From positions 655,176 through 719,175 of the forward strand of contig NZ_JBHSYQ010000016.1 in NCBI RefSeq assembly GCF_042662225.1: 64,000 nucleotides of DNA. The letters are read 5' to 3'. A program made the translations under genes and the position numbers. The DNA comes from Nibribacter roseus. GTDB lineage: Bacteria; Bacteroidota; Bacteroidia; Cytophagales; Hymenobacteraceae. Under the pieces are notes generated by a model. That model did not search any database. It saw only the letters and a program-made list of their open reading frames with translations, and was not told the origin of the DNA. Below are positions 38,060 to 46,704 of the stretch, piece by piece. Within the stretch, counting starts at the first letter, position 1. Each line of letters starts with the position of its first letter.

Positions 38060-39197
38060 GCAAAAGTTAGATCAGTTTGCGCAGCACCCTACACCTTTTT
38101 ATTTGTATGACCTGGGTTTGCTCAGAACCACGCTTGATACAGCCAAAGCCGAGGCAACTAAATATGGCTACCAGGTACATTATGCCCTAAAAGCCAATGC
38201 CAACGCTCCTATTTTACAAGAGATGCTGGCTCGTGGGTTTGGAGCAGACTGCGTGAGCGGTAACGAAGTAAAGAGAGCTTTGGAGGCCGGTTTCCCGGCT
38301 GATCATATTGTATTTGCCGGAGTAGGAAAGTCAGACCTGGAAATAAACTTGGCGCTTGATGCAGATATCTTCTGTTTTAATTGTGAATCAGTGCAGGAGA
38401 TTGAGGTAATTCAAGAACTGGCAGCGGCCAAAGGTAAAACCGCGCAGGTAGCACTGCGCATTAACCCTAATGTTGATGCCTATACCCATAAATACATTAC
38501 CACTGGGCTAGAGGAAAATAAATTCGGCATTAATACCTGGGAGCTGGAGTCACTGCTGCCACAGTTTAGCCAATGGCCTAATGTAAAACTAATTGGGCTG
38601 CATTTCCATATTGGCTCCCAGATTACTGATTTGCGTGCTTTTGAAAATCTTTGTGGCCGTGTAAACGAAATACAGAATTGGTTTGAAGCACAGGGGCTCT
38701 CGTTTCCTCACCTGAATGTGGGTGGAGGCTTGGGGGTAGACTATCATCATCCGGAGGAAAAACCTATTGCTGATTTTGCCGCCTATTTTGCCATTTTCAA
38801 TAATCTACTTGATAAACGGGAAGGACAGCAGGTACACTTTGAGTTAGGCAGAGCCTTGGTAGCTCCAAGCGGTAACCTTATCTCAAAAGTTCTTTATCTG
38901 AAGCACGGACAAAAAACAAATTTTGTCATTCTAGACGCCGGCATGACGGAGCTCATGCGTCCTGCTTTATACCAGGCATACCATAAGGTTGAGAACCTGA
39001 CCAGCGAGTTACCTGCCATGCATTATGATGTGGTGGGCCCCATTTGTGAATCGTCTGACTGTTTCTCTAAAGGAATTGAGTTACCGGAAACGAAGCGCGG
39101 CGATTTAGTAGCCATCCGGACCGCTGGTGCTTACGGCGAAGTCATGGCTTCTGGATATAACCTACGTGATAGAGTGCAAGCTTTCTATTTAAATTAA
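38052..39197 (+). CDS. lysA: Diaminopimelate decarboxylase
   Basis: 381 aa from the ATG at 38052, which overlaps the lysC stop. A more upstream in-frame ATG (38019) would add 11 residues not typical of the family. The PLP lysine is K47 in HYALKANANAP; HFHIGSQI, the glycine loop GGGLGVDY and GPICESSDCF (catalytic Cys from the partner subunit) are present. It removes CO2 from meso-diaminopimelate to make lysine. Coupled to lysC in a two-gene lysine operon. Confidence 0.96.
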   Translation: MLKQKLDQFAQHPTPFYLYDLGLLRTTLDTAKAEATKYGYQVHYALKANANAPILQEMLARGFGADCVSGNEVKRALEAGFPADHIVFAGVGKSDLEINLALDADIFCFNCESVQEIEVIQELAAAKGKTAQVALRINPNVDAYTHKYITTGLEENKFGINTWELESLLPQFSQWPNVKLIGLHFHIGSQITDLRAFENLCGRVNEIQNWFEAQGLSFPHLNVGGGLGVDYHHPEEKPIADFAAYFAIFNNLLDKREGQQVHFELGRALVAPSGNLISKVLYLKHGQKTNFVILDAGMTELMRPALYQAYHKVENLTSELPAMHYDVVGPICESSDCFSKGIELPETKRGDLVAIRTAGAYGEVMASGYNLRDRVQAFYLN

Positions 39198-39200
39198 CTT

Positions 39201-39240
39201 CTGCTTTAGGGCTGTATTTCAAAAAAACAGCGCTAAATGA
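39201..39240. repeat. Dispersed 40 bp palindrome, copy 9
   Basis: CTGCTTTAGGGCTGTATTTC and a right half that decays after ACAGCGCTAAA. It begins 3 bp after the lysA stop. Confidence 0.65.
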
Positions 39241-39502
39241 AGATCAGGCCACGTCTCCACTTTTTTATAAATGGTGGTGATGTGGCCTGTTACCTTCGAT
39301 AAGGTTTAGAGGGTTTATTAAATAAACCCATCCTTACCCATCCGAGGAAAGGAATTTTACTTAGTAGCCGGCTAATAGGAGTTAGTAAGTGGCGACAAGA
39401 TTGTCTTATGAATATGCCCTCAATTCTACTCACTCACCCTTGAAGATTCTTTTCTTTCTTTAATTAAAAGATATGGACTGTAGCATGCAATAAAATGAAG
39501 TC

Positions 39503-39542
39503 ATGTTTTAGCTCAATTTTTTAAAAAACAGCCCGAAAACGA
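39503..39542. repeat. Dispersed 40 bp palindrome, copy 10
   Basis: ATGTTTTAGCTCAATTTTTT plus a right half with ACAGCCCGAAAAC. It directly abuts the hom terminator stem. Confidence 0.65.
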
Positions 39543-39567
39543 AAACGCCCAACTTGCATGTTGGGCG
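39533..39567 (-). terminator. Terminator of the met operon (hom end)
   Basis: Stem CGCCCAAC (39546-39553) with GTTGGGCG (39560-39567), 6 nt loop. Read on the minus strand it is followed by a T-rich stretch. It is 64 bp past the hom stop. Confidence 0.75.
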
Positions 39568-39630
39568 CCTTGCGAACTAAACAAACTATTAAAACAAGCT
39601 ATTTTAAAAGGCTTTTCAACCTTATTTATA

Positions 39631-40878
39631 CTAAGTCAACGCTACTGCTTCTTGTTGTTTAACGGCTTTTTTTTTAACAAAATCAGAAGACAGAGCCATA
39701 ATGAAGGCGCCGGCTTCACGAATTTTATCTTGGTGCTTTATCAGACTCTCTAATGTAAGAACACCAACAACAGAATCAGAGTCGGCGGCGGCCTCAATGT
39801 TGCGCTGGTTAGAGAACTCCAACACGTCAATCAGCTTTGGATCTGCCGTTCTCAAGTATACTTCAATTTTATAATCAAGGGCTAAGGCTGGCTGAGTTTG
39901 GCTTCTCTTCAGTTTCTTGTAGCCATACTGGTACCCCTGACCTATAGAGATTACATCAGACAATACTGCCGCTCCGGTTGGGTGCCCTCCGGCTCCTTTT
40001 CCCTTGAACAACTGCGGGCCAGAATAAGTACCCTCCGCAATCACTCCGTTAAATTCCTGCTCTACTACTTTCAGGTCATCGGTTTCATTTACCAAAGCAG
40101 GAATCACTAGTGGTACTATCTGACCACTTTCGTTTAAATGAACAGAAGCAATCAGTTTAATTCCACAGCCGTTTAGCCTGGCGAACTCCAGGTCACGTGC
40201 GCCCAGGTAATCAATACCAAAGAAAGCTACTTCCTGCGGCGCTAGCGGACGACCAAAGGCATGTGCCGCTAAAATGCAGAGTTTGTGTCTTGAATCGGCA
40301 CCGGCAACGTCTAACCATGGGTCGAGTTCGGCAAAGCCTTTGTCCTGAGCCTCTTTTAGAGCCTCGGCATAGGGCTTTTTCTGCAGAAATATTTGGCTCA
40401 GGATATAATTTGAAGAACCGTTCAAGATACCATGCACCCGGACCAATGGCTCGTTAGAGAAAAACTCTTCAACAGCTCTTATTATTGGTATTCCACCAGC
40501 TACGGCAGCTTCATATAGTAAAACACCGCCAAACTCTTGCTGTAGAGCAATCAACTCCGGCAGGTGATAGGCGACTAGCTTTTTGTTTGCCGTCACCACT
40601 CGCTTTCCTTTGCGTAGGGCGGCAGAAACAATATCATACGCTTCGTCAGCATCAGAAATGGCCTCTACAAAGAGGTCAAGTTCGTCGTTATTAATCAACT
40701 CCTCAGGGTTAAAGCTGAAATGCTCACTTGAAAGCGGACGCACCTTATTAGGGTCTTTCACGCAAATCTTCTCAATCTGATAAGGTAAGTTTTTCTCACG
40801 CGCCAGAATATCGTAAAGCCCCTGCCCCACGCATCCAAACCCAAAAAGGCCTATTTTTAGAAGACGGTTGGAATCCAT
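39631..40878 (-). CDS. hom: Homoserine dehydrogenase
   Basis: 415 aa. Reduces aspartate semialdehyde to homoserine. The NAD(P) loop is GLFGFGCVGQGLYDIL (about residues 10-25); VTANKKLVAYH holds the conserved Lys; GILNGSSNYIL and ELDPWLDVAGADSRHKLCILA are the substrate and core motifs. The C-terminal region (about 340-400) may be a short ACT domain. It is the third gene of the metY-metX-hom operon and its start overlaps the metX end by 22 bp. Supplies homoserine for MetX. Confidence 0.95.
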   Translation of the reverse strand: MDSNRLLKIGLFGFGCVGQGLYDILAREKNLPYQIEKICVKDPNKVRPLSSEHFSFNPEELINNDELDLFVEAISDADEAYDIVSAALRKGKRVVTANKKLVAYHLPELIALQQEFGGVLLYEAAVAGGIPIIRAVEEFFSNEPLVRVHGILNGSSNYILSQIFLQKKPYAEALKEAQDKGFAELDPWLDVAGADSRHKLCILAAHAFGRPLAPQEVAFFGIDYLGARDLEFARLNGCGIKLIASVHLNESGQIVPLVIPALVNETDDLKVVEQEFNGVIAEGTYSGPQLFKGKGAGGHPTGAAVLSDVISIGQGYQYGYKKLKRSQTQPALALDYKIEVYLRTADPKLIDVLEFSNQRNIEAAADSDSVVGVLTLESLIKHQDKIREAGAFIMALSSDFVKKKAVKQQEAVALT

Positions 40879-41912
40879 GTTTTTCTCTGCTGTTTCTTTT
40901 GTAAAAAATTGTCAAGTATATCTTTTAACTGGTCAGTTTCCAGTAAAAATCCGTCGTGTCCGAATACTGACCTGATCACCTGAAAATTTGAATCAGGTAT
41001 GCTCCGCGCCATAAAACGCTGCTCAGTGATTGGGAACAGTATATCAGAATCCACGCCTACCACTAGCGTCTCAGCCTTTAATCTCTGTAAAGCGGCCTCT
41101 ACACTACCAAAGCCTCTGCCCACGTTGTGCGAGTCCATCATTTTGGTCAGGTGCCAGTAAGAGAAAGCATTAAAACGCTGCGCCAGTTTTTCACCTTGGT
41201 GCTTCTGGTAAGAGGCTGCCCTGAATTGATCTATCCTCTCCAGTGACTTTTCCCTTTGCGAACGGTTATACGCTGAGTAGCTGCGGTAAGACAGCAGCGC
41301 AATGGCTCTGGCGGTTTTCATTCCGCTAATACCGGCGGCATCGGTGTTTAATTGCCAGGTTACGTCTTGCTCAATGGCCATTCGCTGGGTTTCATTCAAT
41401 GCCACTCCCCAAGGTGTTTGTCTGGCGTTTGATGCCACCAACACTAATTGTCTCGTTACTCCCGGATGCTGCACGGCCCACTCCAGCGCCTGCTGCCCGC
41501 CTAATGAACCACCAACCAACACTTTGAACTGGTTTATTTCCAGATGCTCACGCAAAAGATCAAAAGCCCGCACCACATCGCGGTTGGTAAGGGTTGGGAA
41601 GGCATGGTAATATGGTTTGCCTGAATCTGGGTTAAGCGACAGCGGACCAGTGGAACCGTAGCAGCCACCCAAGGTGTTGGCGCAAACAATAAAATCTTTG
41701 CTGGGGTCAAAGGTTTTCCCTTCCCCAAATAGGCCATCCCACCAATCTTTTACAAAGGCATTGCCGGTAAGGGCATGGCATACCCACACCACGTTGCTTT
41801 TATCAGCGTTCAGAGTGCCCCAGGTAGTATAAAAAAGCTGGAACCCGGGCAAATATTGCCCGGACTCCAGTTGGAATTCGTTGTAGTGTTCAAAGACTCT
41901 TCCCTTCAACAT
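40857..41912 (-). CDS. metX: Homoserine O-acetyltransferase
   Basis: 351 aa alpha/beta hydrolase fold enzyme that acetylates homoserine. The nucleophile Ser lies in VGGSLGGQQALEW (about residue 135-145), the Asp in VVGVDSDILFP and the His in VFGHDGFLLET. The N-terminal stretch WVCHALTGNAFVKDWWDG is characteristic of MetX. It is between metY (8 bp upstream) and hom (22 bp overlap), so the operon runs from homoserine to homocysteine. The acyl donor could be succinyl-CoA in some MetX enzymes; acetyl is assumed. Confidence 0.94.
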   Translation of the reverse strand: MLKGRVFEHYNEFQLESGQYLPGFQLFYTTWGTLNADKSNVVWVCHALTGNAFVKDWWDGLFGEGKTFDPSKDFIVCANTLGGCYGSTGPLSLNPDSGKPYYHAFPTLTNRDVVRAFDLLREHLEINQFKVLVGGSLGGQQALEWAVQHPGVTRQLVLVASNARQTPWGVALNETQRMAIEQDVTWQLNTDAAGISGMKTARAIALLSYRSYSAYNRSQREKSLERIDQFRAASYQKHQGEKLAQRFNAFSYWHLTKMMDSHNVGRGFGSVEAALQRLKAETLVVGVDSDILFPITEQRFMARSIPDSNFQVIRSVFGHDGFLLETDQLKDILDNFLQKKQQRKTWIPTVF

Positions 41913-41920
41913 GGCGTGGC

Positions 41921-43255
41921 TTAGTTTAAAGAAGCCTCTAGCTTAGGCTCACGAACTTTTACTTTGGCAAAAGCCTGCTCAAAATCTGCTTTTATGTCAT
42001 CCAGGTGCTCAATGCCCAATGACACCCGCAGCAAGGTTGGGTCAACGCCTGCTGAACGCTGCTCTTCTTCGTTCAGCTGCTGGTGGGTGGTGGAGGCCGG
42101 ATGGATGATCAGCGTTTTGGCATCACCTACGTTGGCAAGGTGGCTTACCAGTTCAAGACTGTTCACAAATACTTCAGCTTCTTCTTTGCCGCCTTTCAGG
42201 TTGAAGCTTAATACTCCCCCGAAGCCGCGCTTCAGATACTTTTTGGCTAGTTCATGATACTTGCTGGACTTGAGGCCCGGATAGTTTACGCTATCTACCA
42301 ACGGGTGCTGCTCCAGCCACTCTGCCAATGCCTGCGCATTTTGCACGGTGCGGTCTACGCGCAGCGAAAGTGTTTCTAAACCTTGAATCAGTTGGAAGGA
42401 GTTGAAAGGACTCAGCGCCGGACCGAAATCACGCAGTCCCTCTACCCTGGCTCTAATGGCAAAAGCAATATTTCCGAACGGACCGTCAGCCCCGAACACA
42501 TCCCAGAAAACCAAGCCATGGTACCCTTCAGAAGGTTGGCTGAACTGCGGAAATTTACCGTTGCCCCAGTTAAAGTTACCGCCGTCTACAATCACGCCGC
42601 CCACACTGGTGCCGTGGCCACCAATCCATTTGGTTGCCGAGGCAGTCACCACATTGGCACCGTGCTCCAACGGACGGAACAGATATCCGCCGGCACCAAA
42701 GGTATTGTCTACCACCAACGGAATGTCGTTTCTTTTGGCCACTTCGGCAATAGCCTCAAAATCAGGAATGTTAAAACGAGGGTTACCAATGGTTTCTAAA
42801 TATACTGCCTTGGTGTTCTCATCTATGAGTGCCTCGTAAGTCTCTGGGGCGTCGTCTTTGGCAAAGCGTACTTCAATGCCTAGGCGCTTGAAAGCCACTT
42901 TAAATTGGTTGTATGAACCGCCGTACAGGTTGCTGGTGGCAACAAAATTATCGCCGGCCTGCAGGATATTGTTTAGCGCAATAAATTGGGCCGCCTGACC
43001 AGAGCCCACCGCCAAAGCGGCTACTCCTCCCTCTAATGCCGCCACGCGTTTCTCAAACACGTCGGTAGTAGGGTTCATGATGCGGGTGTAAATATTCCCG
43101 AATTGCTTCAGGGCGAATAGATTAGCACCGTGTTCGGCATTTTCAAACACATAAGATGTAGTTTGGTAAATAGGCACGGCACGTGAACGGGTGGTAGGAT
43201 CTATTTCTTGGCCAGCGTGTAGCTGAAGAGTTTCAAAACGATATGAATTAGACAT
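41921..43255 (-). CDS. metY: O-acetylhomoserine sulfhydrylase
   Basis: 444 aa Cys/Met-metabolism PLP enzyme that combines O-acetylhomoserine with sulfide to give homocysteine. PLP lysine is in TASATKWIGGHG; VVDNTFGAGGYLF carries the PLP Asp; the start FETLQLHAGQEIDPTTRSRA and GFGGVLSF near the end are typical of MetY rather than MetB. It is the first gene of the operon and lies behind a SAM-I riboswitch and a Cys-rich leader ORF, so both SAM level and possibly cysteine supply may set its expression. Confidence 0.95.
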   Translation of the reverse strand: MSNSYRFETLQLHAGQEIDPTTRSRAVPIYQTTSYVFENAEHGANLFALKQFGNIYTRIMNPTTDVFEKRVAALEGGVAALAVGSGQAAQFIALNNILQAGDNFVATSNLYGGSYNQFKVAFKRLGIEVRFAKDDAPETYEALIDENTKAVYLETIGNPRFNIPDFEAIAEVAKRNDIPLVVDNTFGAGGYLFRPLEHGANVVTASATKWIGGHGTSVGGVIVDGGNFNWGNGKFPQFSQPSEGYHGLVFWDVFGADGPFGNIAFAIRARVEGLRDFGPALSPFNSFQLIQGLETLSLRVDRTVQNAQALAEWLEQHPLVDSVNYPGLKSSKYHELAKKYLKRGFGGVLSFNLKGGKEEAEVFVNSLELVSHLANVGDAKTLIIHPASTTHQQLNEEEQRSAGVDPTLLRVSLGIEHLDDIKADFEQAFAKVKVREPKLEASLN

Positions 43256-43377
43256 GGTAGTAACAGGTTACAATTGATGAAATTGAACAAAAACAAGACC
43301 CCAGGAAAATCAAGCATGCGCGTTTACCGTCGCTTTTAGCGCTCTAACCTGGAAAACAAGAAAAAAATGGAGTTTAA

Positions 43378-43509
43378 CTAAAGACAACAGCAACAACAGC
43401 CGCACATTCGCATGGAAATGGAATCCATAGCAATAGAGGGTGTTACATAAGTTGCCATACGTTTGTACGGCTTTGAATTGTCAGAAGTGGGTTGGATTTG
43501 TTTTTCCAT
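43378..43509 (-). CDS. Cys-rich leader ORF between SAM riboswitch and metY (43 aa)
   Basis: A 43-codon ORF starts with ATG at 43509, 11 nt after the last riboswitch base, and ends with TAG at 43378. It encodes a peptide whose end reads RMCGCCCCCL: six Cys codons in the final eight, five of them consecutive (TGT TGT TGC TGT TGT). It is followed 122 bp later by metY. The position between a riboswitch and a sulfhydrylase gene, and the clustered Cys codons, suggest a leader peptide whose translation reports cysteine supply, or a small Cys-rich peptide. Neither role is proven. No convincing attenuator hairpin was identified after it. Confidence 0.6.
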   Translation of the reverse strand: MEKQIQPTSDNSKPYKRMATYVTPSIAMDSISMRMCGCCCCCL

Positions 43510-43519
43510 CTTCGTATCA

Positions 43520-43629
43520 ATTTATATTCCCCAGGGCAATATGTCCGCTGGGATCAGGAATTAGCACCTTACCACCTAGTAGGTTGCTAGAGTTTCATTG
43601 AGCCTGTCTCTCCACTCTTCTTTATAAAT
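43520..43629 (-). promoter_or_regulatory. SAM-I riboswitch (S box)
   Basis: On the minus strand the core motifs of the SAM-I aptamer are in order: AGTGGAGAGACAGGCTC, AATGAAACTCTAGCAACC, AAGGTGCTAATTCC and a closing stem. P1 can be drawn with ATTTATA and TATAAAT at the two ends. S box RNAs bind S-adenosylmethionine and turn off methionine genes. Position directly upstream of metY-metX-hom fits. The mechanism (transcription or translation control) cannot be told, since an ORF starts only 11 nt after the aptamer. Confidence 0.93.
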
Positions 43630-43658
43630 CAACTACCGGAATAATTGACTTGATATTG

Positions 43659-43689
43659 CAAATGTATAGCCCAGAGCTTAAACTCCAAA
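43659..43689 (-). promoter_or_regulatory. Promoter of the riboswitch-metYX-hom transcript
   Basis: On the minus strand, TTTG (43686-43689), exactly 19 bp, then TACATTTG (43659-43666). This is a textbook Bacteroidota housekeeping promoter, 30 bp before the riboswitch. Confidence 0.88.
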
Positions 43690-43884
43690 CTATTTCTAAA
43701 ATTTTTATCGAATAATTTTTACGAAGACTTTAATAAGTAGTTATGCATTTTAAAAATATTCTAGCAAAAGCTAACAATCATTAGCAAGTTTATAAATAAA
43801 TTCATAACCAAAGCTACTCCCTCAGATAAAATCCAAAATTTACCCTTAAAATTTTTAGGATTTTAGCAATACACCAACAGAGAT

Positions 43885-43924
43885 CTGTTTCTTGCTTACT
43901 TTACCAAAAACAGCCGAAAAACAG
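43885..43924. repeat. Dispersed 40 bp palindrome, copy 11
   Basis: CTGTTTCTTGCTTACTTTAC plus right half AACAGCCGAAAAACAG. The left half is degenerate but total length and both ends fit. Confidence 0.55.
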
Positions 43925-44210
43925 CTACCCACTATAGTCCTGTTTATTTTAGAAGAGAGAAAAAAAGTAGCTTAGCCTTTATAAGAGTTACCAACAACAG
44001 GCTCTATGGCAGCAGCTATTCCTTTTGTCATGTCATTACAAACAAGGGTAAGGTGCTTTAGCACCGTTTTCTATTAAGGTTCTTACATACATACCTATTC
44101 ATTAGGAAGTGAATGATTGATGATCGGTTTTCATTTATCTCTCTACTTATAATAGCACTAACAAATGCATTTGACAATAGGGGTTCTTCACAAACTATCA
44201 TCTGTAGCAC

Positions 44211-44240
44211 TTGCCGCTTGCACAACCTTTTCTAACTTTG
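44211..44240 (+). promoter_or_regulatory. Candidate purC promoter
   Basis: TTG at 44211, 19 bp, then TAACTTTG at 44233-44240, 20 bp before the purC start. It fits the Bacteroidota pattern with a shortened -33 box. Confidence 0.6.
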
Positions 44241-44259
44241 CCGCCGTTAGCTATCACTT

Positions 44260-45195
44260 ATGCAAGCCTTAAAAGAAACCAATTTCCAGTTCCCGCAGCA
44301 AACCGGCTTTTACCGGGGCAAAGTGCGGGACGTTTATTATTTCAAAGACACATTGGCCATGGTGGCCACTGACCGTATTTCGGCATTTGACGTGGTGCTC
44401 CCGCGGGCTATACCATATAAAGGCCAGGTGCTGAACCAAATTGCCGCAAGTTTTCTGGAAGCCACCAAAGACGTGGTGCCTAACTGGGTTATTAGTCAGC
44501 CGGCGCCTAATGTGACCATTGGCCGCCAGTGCGAAACATTTAAGGTAGAAATGGTTATCAGAGGTTATTTAGCAGGCCACGCCTGGCGCGAGTACAGCGC
44601 TGGCAAGCGTACTCTTTGCGGAGTAACGCTCCCAGAAGGGCTGCGTGAAAACGATCCTTTTCCTGAACCTATCATCACCCCCACTACTAAAGCCTCTGAA
44701 GGCCATGATGAAGATATTTCAAGAGAAGAAATATTAAAACAGGGTATTGTTTCAGAAGAAGACTACCTGCAGTTAGAGGCTTACACCAGAGCCTTGTTTA
44801 AGCGTGGCAGCGAGTTGGCGGCTGAGCGTGGGCTCATTCTAGTAGACACTAAATATGAATTCGGCAAAGCTGACGGTCAGATTTTAGTGATTGATGAAAT
44901 ACATACACCCGACTCCTCAAGATTCTTTTATTCAGAAGGTTACGAAGACAGGCAACAGAAAGGTGAGCCGCAACGGCAACTTTCTAAGGAGTTTGTACGT
45001 CAATGGTTGATTGAGAATGGATTTCAGGGAAAAGACGGGCAGCAGGTACCAGAAATGACCGACGCTAAAATATCTGAAATTTCTCAGCGTTACATAGAAT
45101 TGTATGAGCAACTGTTAGGCAAGAAGTTCTCCCCCCAAGACTACGCCAGCCAACCAGCAATGCTAGAGAAGAGTATTGCCTCAAACATTTTTTAA
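44260..45195 (+). CDS. purC: Phosphoribosylaminoimidazole-succinocarboxamide synthase
   Basis: 311 aa SAICAR synthetase, purine pathway step joining CAIR and aspartate with ATP. Family features: RGKVRDVYYF near the N-terminus, ATDRISAFDVVLP, VRGYLAGHAWREY (here VIRGYLAGHAW), PITPTTKASEGHDE (here IITPTTKA) and LVDTKYEFG. The length is that of the eukaryote-like longer PurC (about 300 aa) common in Bacteroidota. It stands apart from other pur genes. Confidence 0.96.
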   Translation: MQALKETNFQFPQQTGFYRGKVRDVYYFKDTLAMVATDRISAFDVVLPRAIPYKGQVLNQIAASFLEATKDVVPNWVISQPAPNVTIGRQCETFKVEMVIRGYLAGHAWREYSAGKRTLCGVTLPEGLRENDPFPEPIITPTTKASEGHDEDISREEILKQGIVSEEDYLQLEAYTRALFKRGSELAAERGLILVDTKYEFGKADGQILVIDEIHTPDSSRFFYSEGYEDRQQKGEPQRQLSKEFVRQWLIENGFQGKDGQQVPEMTDAKISEISQRYIELYEQLLGKKFSPQDYASQPAMLEKSIASNIF

Positions 45196-45263
45196 GTGAC
45201 TTTGTTACTGTTATTCAACCAATTTTTGGTAAATTCGCATTCTAACCCTTTTTGCTGTTACTT

Positions 45264-45641
45264 ATGAAGTACACAATTGATAAAAAAGAGAATTACACTA
45301 TCATCACCATAGATGAGAAGAAACTGGACACCACGATCGCACCAGATCTGAAGTCTGAGTTTGTGAAGTTGAATGCAGAAGGAATCACCAACTTGATCTT
45401 AGACCTTACCAACGTTAAATATACTGATTCTTCTGGGCTTAGCTCCATTTTGATTGCCAACCGCTTGTGCAACTCTTCCGGAGGAGTTCTTATTTTAACT
45501 GGTCTGCAAGAGCACGTTACCAAGTTGATCACTATCTCTAAGCTTGAGTCTGTGTTGAACATTCTGCCAACCGTTGAGGAAGGCATAGACAGAGTGTTCC
45601 TGCACGAGATTGAGAGTGACCTTACAAACAAAGAGGAATAG
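45264..45641 (+). CDS. STAS domain protein (anti-sigma factor antagonist type)
   Basis: 125 aa from the ATG at 45264. A single STAS fold with the phospho-acceptor motif KYTDSSGLSS (Ser56/57), followed by IANRLCNSSGGVLILTG and LESVLNILPTVEEG. Proteins of this kind act by binding a partner when the serine is unphosphorylated, as in SpoIIAA. No anti-sigma kinase is adjacent, so the partner is unknown. The ribonuclease Z gene starts 18 bp downstream, a pairing also seen in other Bacteroidota (recalled, not checked). Confidence 0.87.
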   Translation: MKYTIDKKENYTIITIDEKKLDTTIAPDLKSEFVKLNAEGITNLILDLTNVKYTDSSGLSSILIANRLCNSSGGVLILTGLQEHVTKLITISKLESVLNILPTVEEGIDRVFLHEIESDLTNKEE

Positions 45642-45659
45642 TCTGAAGGGGGCCGCAGT

Positions 45660-46577
45660 TTGGACTTTGAGCTGAAAATTCTTGGTAGCTCCTCTGCCAC
45701 ACCCTCTTTTGACCGTCACCATACCGCCCAGGTTCTCACCATAGGCAACCAAATCAATCTGCTTGATTGCGGAGAAGGTACACAAATGCAGCTGATGCGT
45801 TACAAAGTAAAGCATCAGCGCATTTGTAACATCTTCATAAGTCACCTCCACGGTGACCATTACTTTGGCTTAGCAGGCTTGCTTTCTACCATGCACCTGC
45901 AGCAGCGGACCACTCCTATCAATCTTTTTGGACCAAAGGGACTCGCTGAGATTCTCACGCTCCAGTTCAAGTACGGGGGTACACAGTTACCTTATAAAGT
46001 AAATTTCTTTGAAGTAGATACTACTGTTTCTCGCAAGATCTACGAAGACAAAACCATGACAGTACACACGCTGCCCATGCTGCACCGTGTTCCCTGCTGT
46101 GGCTACCTGTTTCGGGAAAAAGAAAAGCCCCGCCATCTGCTTAAAAACAAGCTCCCCTCTTTCTTAACTCCTGCCCAACTGGTAAGGCTTAAGTGGGGAG
46201 AAGACATATATAATGAAGCCGGTGAGGTAGTGGTACAGAACGCTGACGTGACTACTGACCCCAAGCGCAGCCGAAGCTACGCCTATTGCGCCGACACCCG
46301 CTACAAAGAAGATATTTTACCGCTGGTACAAGGTGTTGACCTGCTGTACCACGAGGCTACTTTTGACAATAGTCTGCTACACCGCGCCGACTTCACCTTT
46401 CATAGCACAGCTGAACAGGCCGCTACTTTAGCTCATAAAGCGCAGGTTAAACGCCTGTTAATTGGCCATTTTTCCGCCAGATACAAAGAGTTGAACCTTC
46501 TGCTAGAAGAAGCTCAGGCTGTTTTCCCCAATACCATGTTGGCCACTGAAGGTAAAACCATTAGTGTGTTAGAATAA
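45660..46577 (+). CDS. rnz: Ribonuclease Z
   Basis: 305 aa metallo-beta-lactamase fold enzyme that trims the 3' end of tRNA precursors. Zinc ligands HLHGDH at 62-67 (SHLHGDHYFGLAGLL), plus DTRYKED and HEATFDNS and the late GHFSARY motif. The start is a TTG at 45660; no ATG lies before the first conserved strand (FELKILGSSSATP), and GAAGGGGG upstream could be a ribosome site. The tRNA genes of this window do not encode CCA, consistent with a need for RNase Z. Confidence 0.93.
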   Translation: MDFELKILGSSSATPSFDRHHTAQVLTIGNQINLLDCGEGTQMQLMRYKVKHQRICNIFISHLHGDHYFGLAGLLSTMHLQQRTTPINLFGPKGLAEILTLQFKYGGTQLPYKVNFFEVDTTVSRKIYEDKTMTVHTLPMLHRVPCCGYLFREKEKPRHLLKNKLPSFLTPAQLVRLKWGEDIYNEAGEVVVQNADVTTDPKRSRSYAYCADTRYKEDILPLVQGVDLLYHEATFDNSLLHRADFTFHSTAEQAATLAHKAQVKRLLIGHFSARYKELNLLLEEAQAVFPNTMLATEGKTISVLE

Positions 46578-46583
46578 ACGTTG

Positions 46584-46623
46584 CTGTTTTTGCCCTGTTT
46601 TTAAAAAAAAGCTCCTAAAACAG
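46584..46623. repeat. Dispersed 40 bp palindrome, copy 12
   Basis: CTGTTTTTGCCCTGTTTTTA plus right half ending CTCCTAAAACAG, 7 bp after the rnz stop. Confidence 0.75.
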
Positions 46624-46704
46624 AAGAGTGGTTTCCTGAGCCACACTACTACATGTTTATTTCCAAGGTTTCCTCATCTTTGTAGGGTATAAATCTTTTC
46701 ATTG

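Larger units (their letters stand above)
39198..39630. other. Intergenic region between convergent lysA and hom
   Basis: 433 bp holding two dispersed palindromes (39201-39240, 39503-39542), a weak hairpin for lysA (39245-39252 with 39282-39289), a small palindrome at 39309-39327 and the hom terminator at 39533-39567. No gene is seen. Confidence 0.65.
43630..44259. other. Divergent intergenic region, met operon to purC
   Basis: 630 bp with the met promoter at 43659-43689, one dispersed palindrome (43885-43924), a small GGTGC/GCACC hairpin at 44052-44065 followed by GTTTT, and the candidate purC promoter near 44211-44240. No ORF looks real. Confidence 0.6.

Noticed and set aside
43260..43377. 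An attenuator hairpin between the Cys-rich leader ORF and metY
   Set aside because: CCAGG/CCTGG can pair across about 40 nt but the stem is short and the T tract weak, so I did not list it as a terminator.
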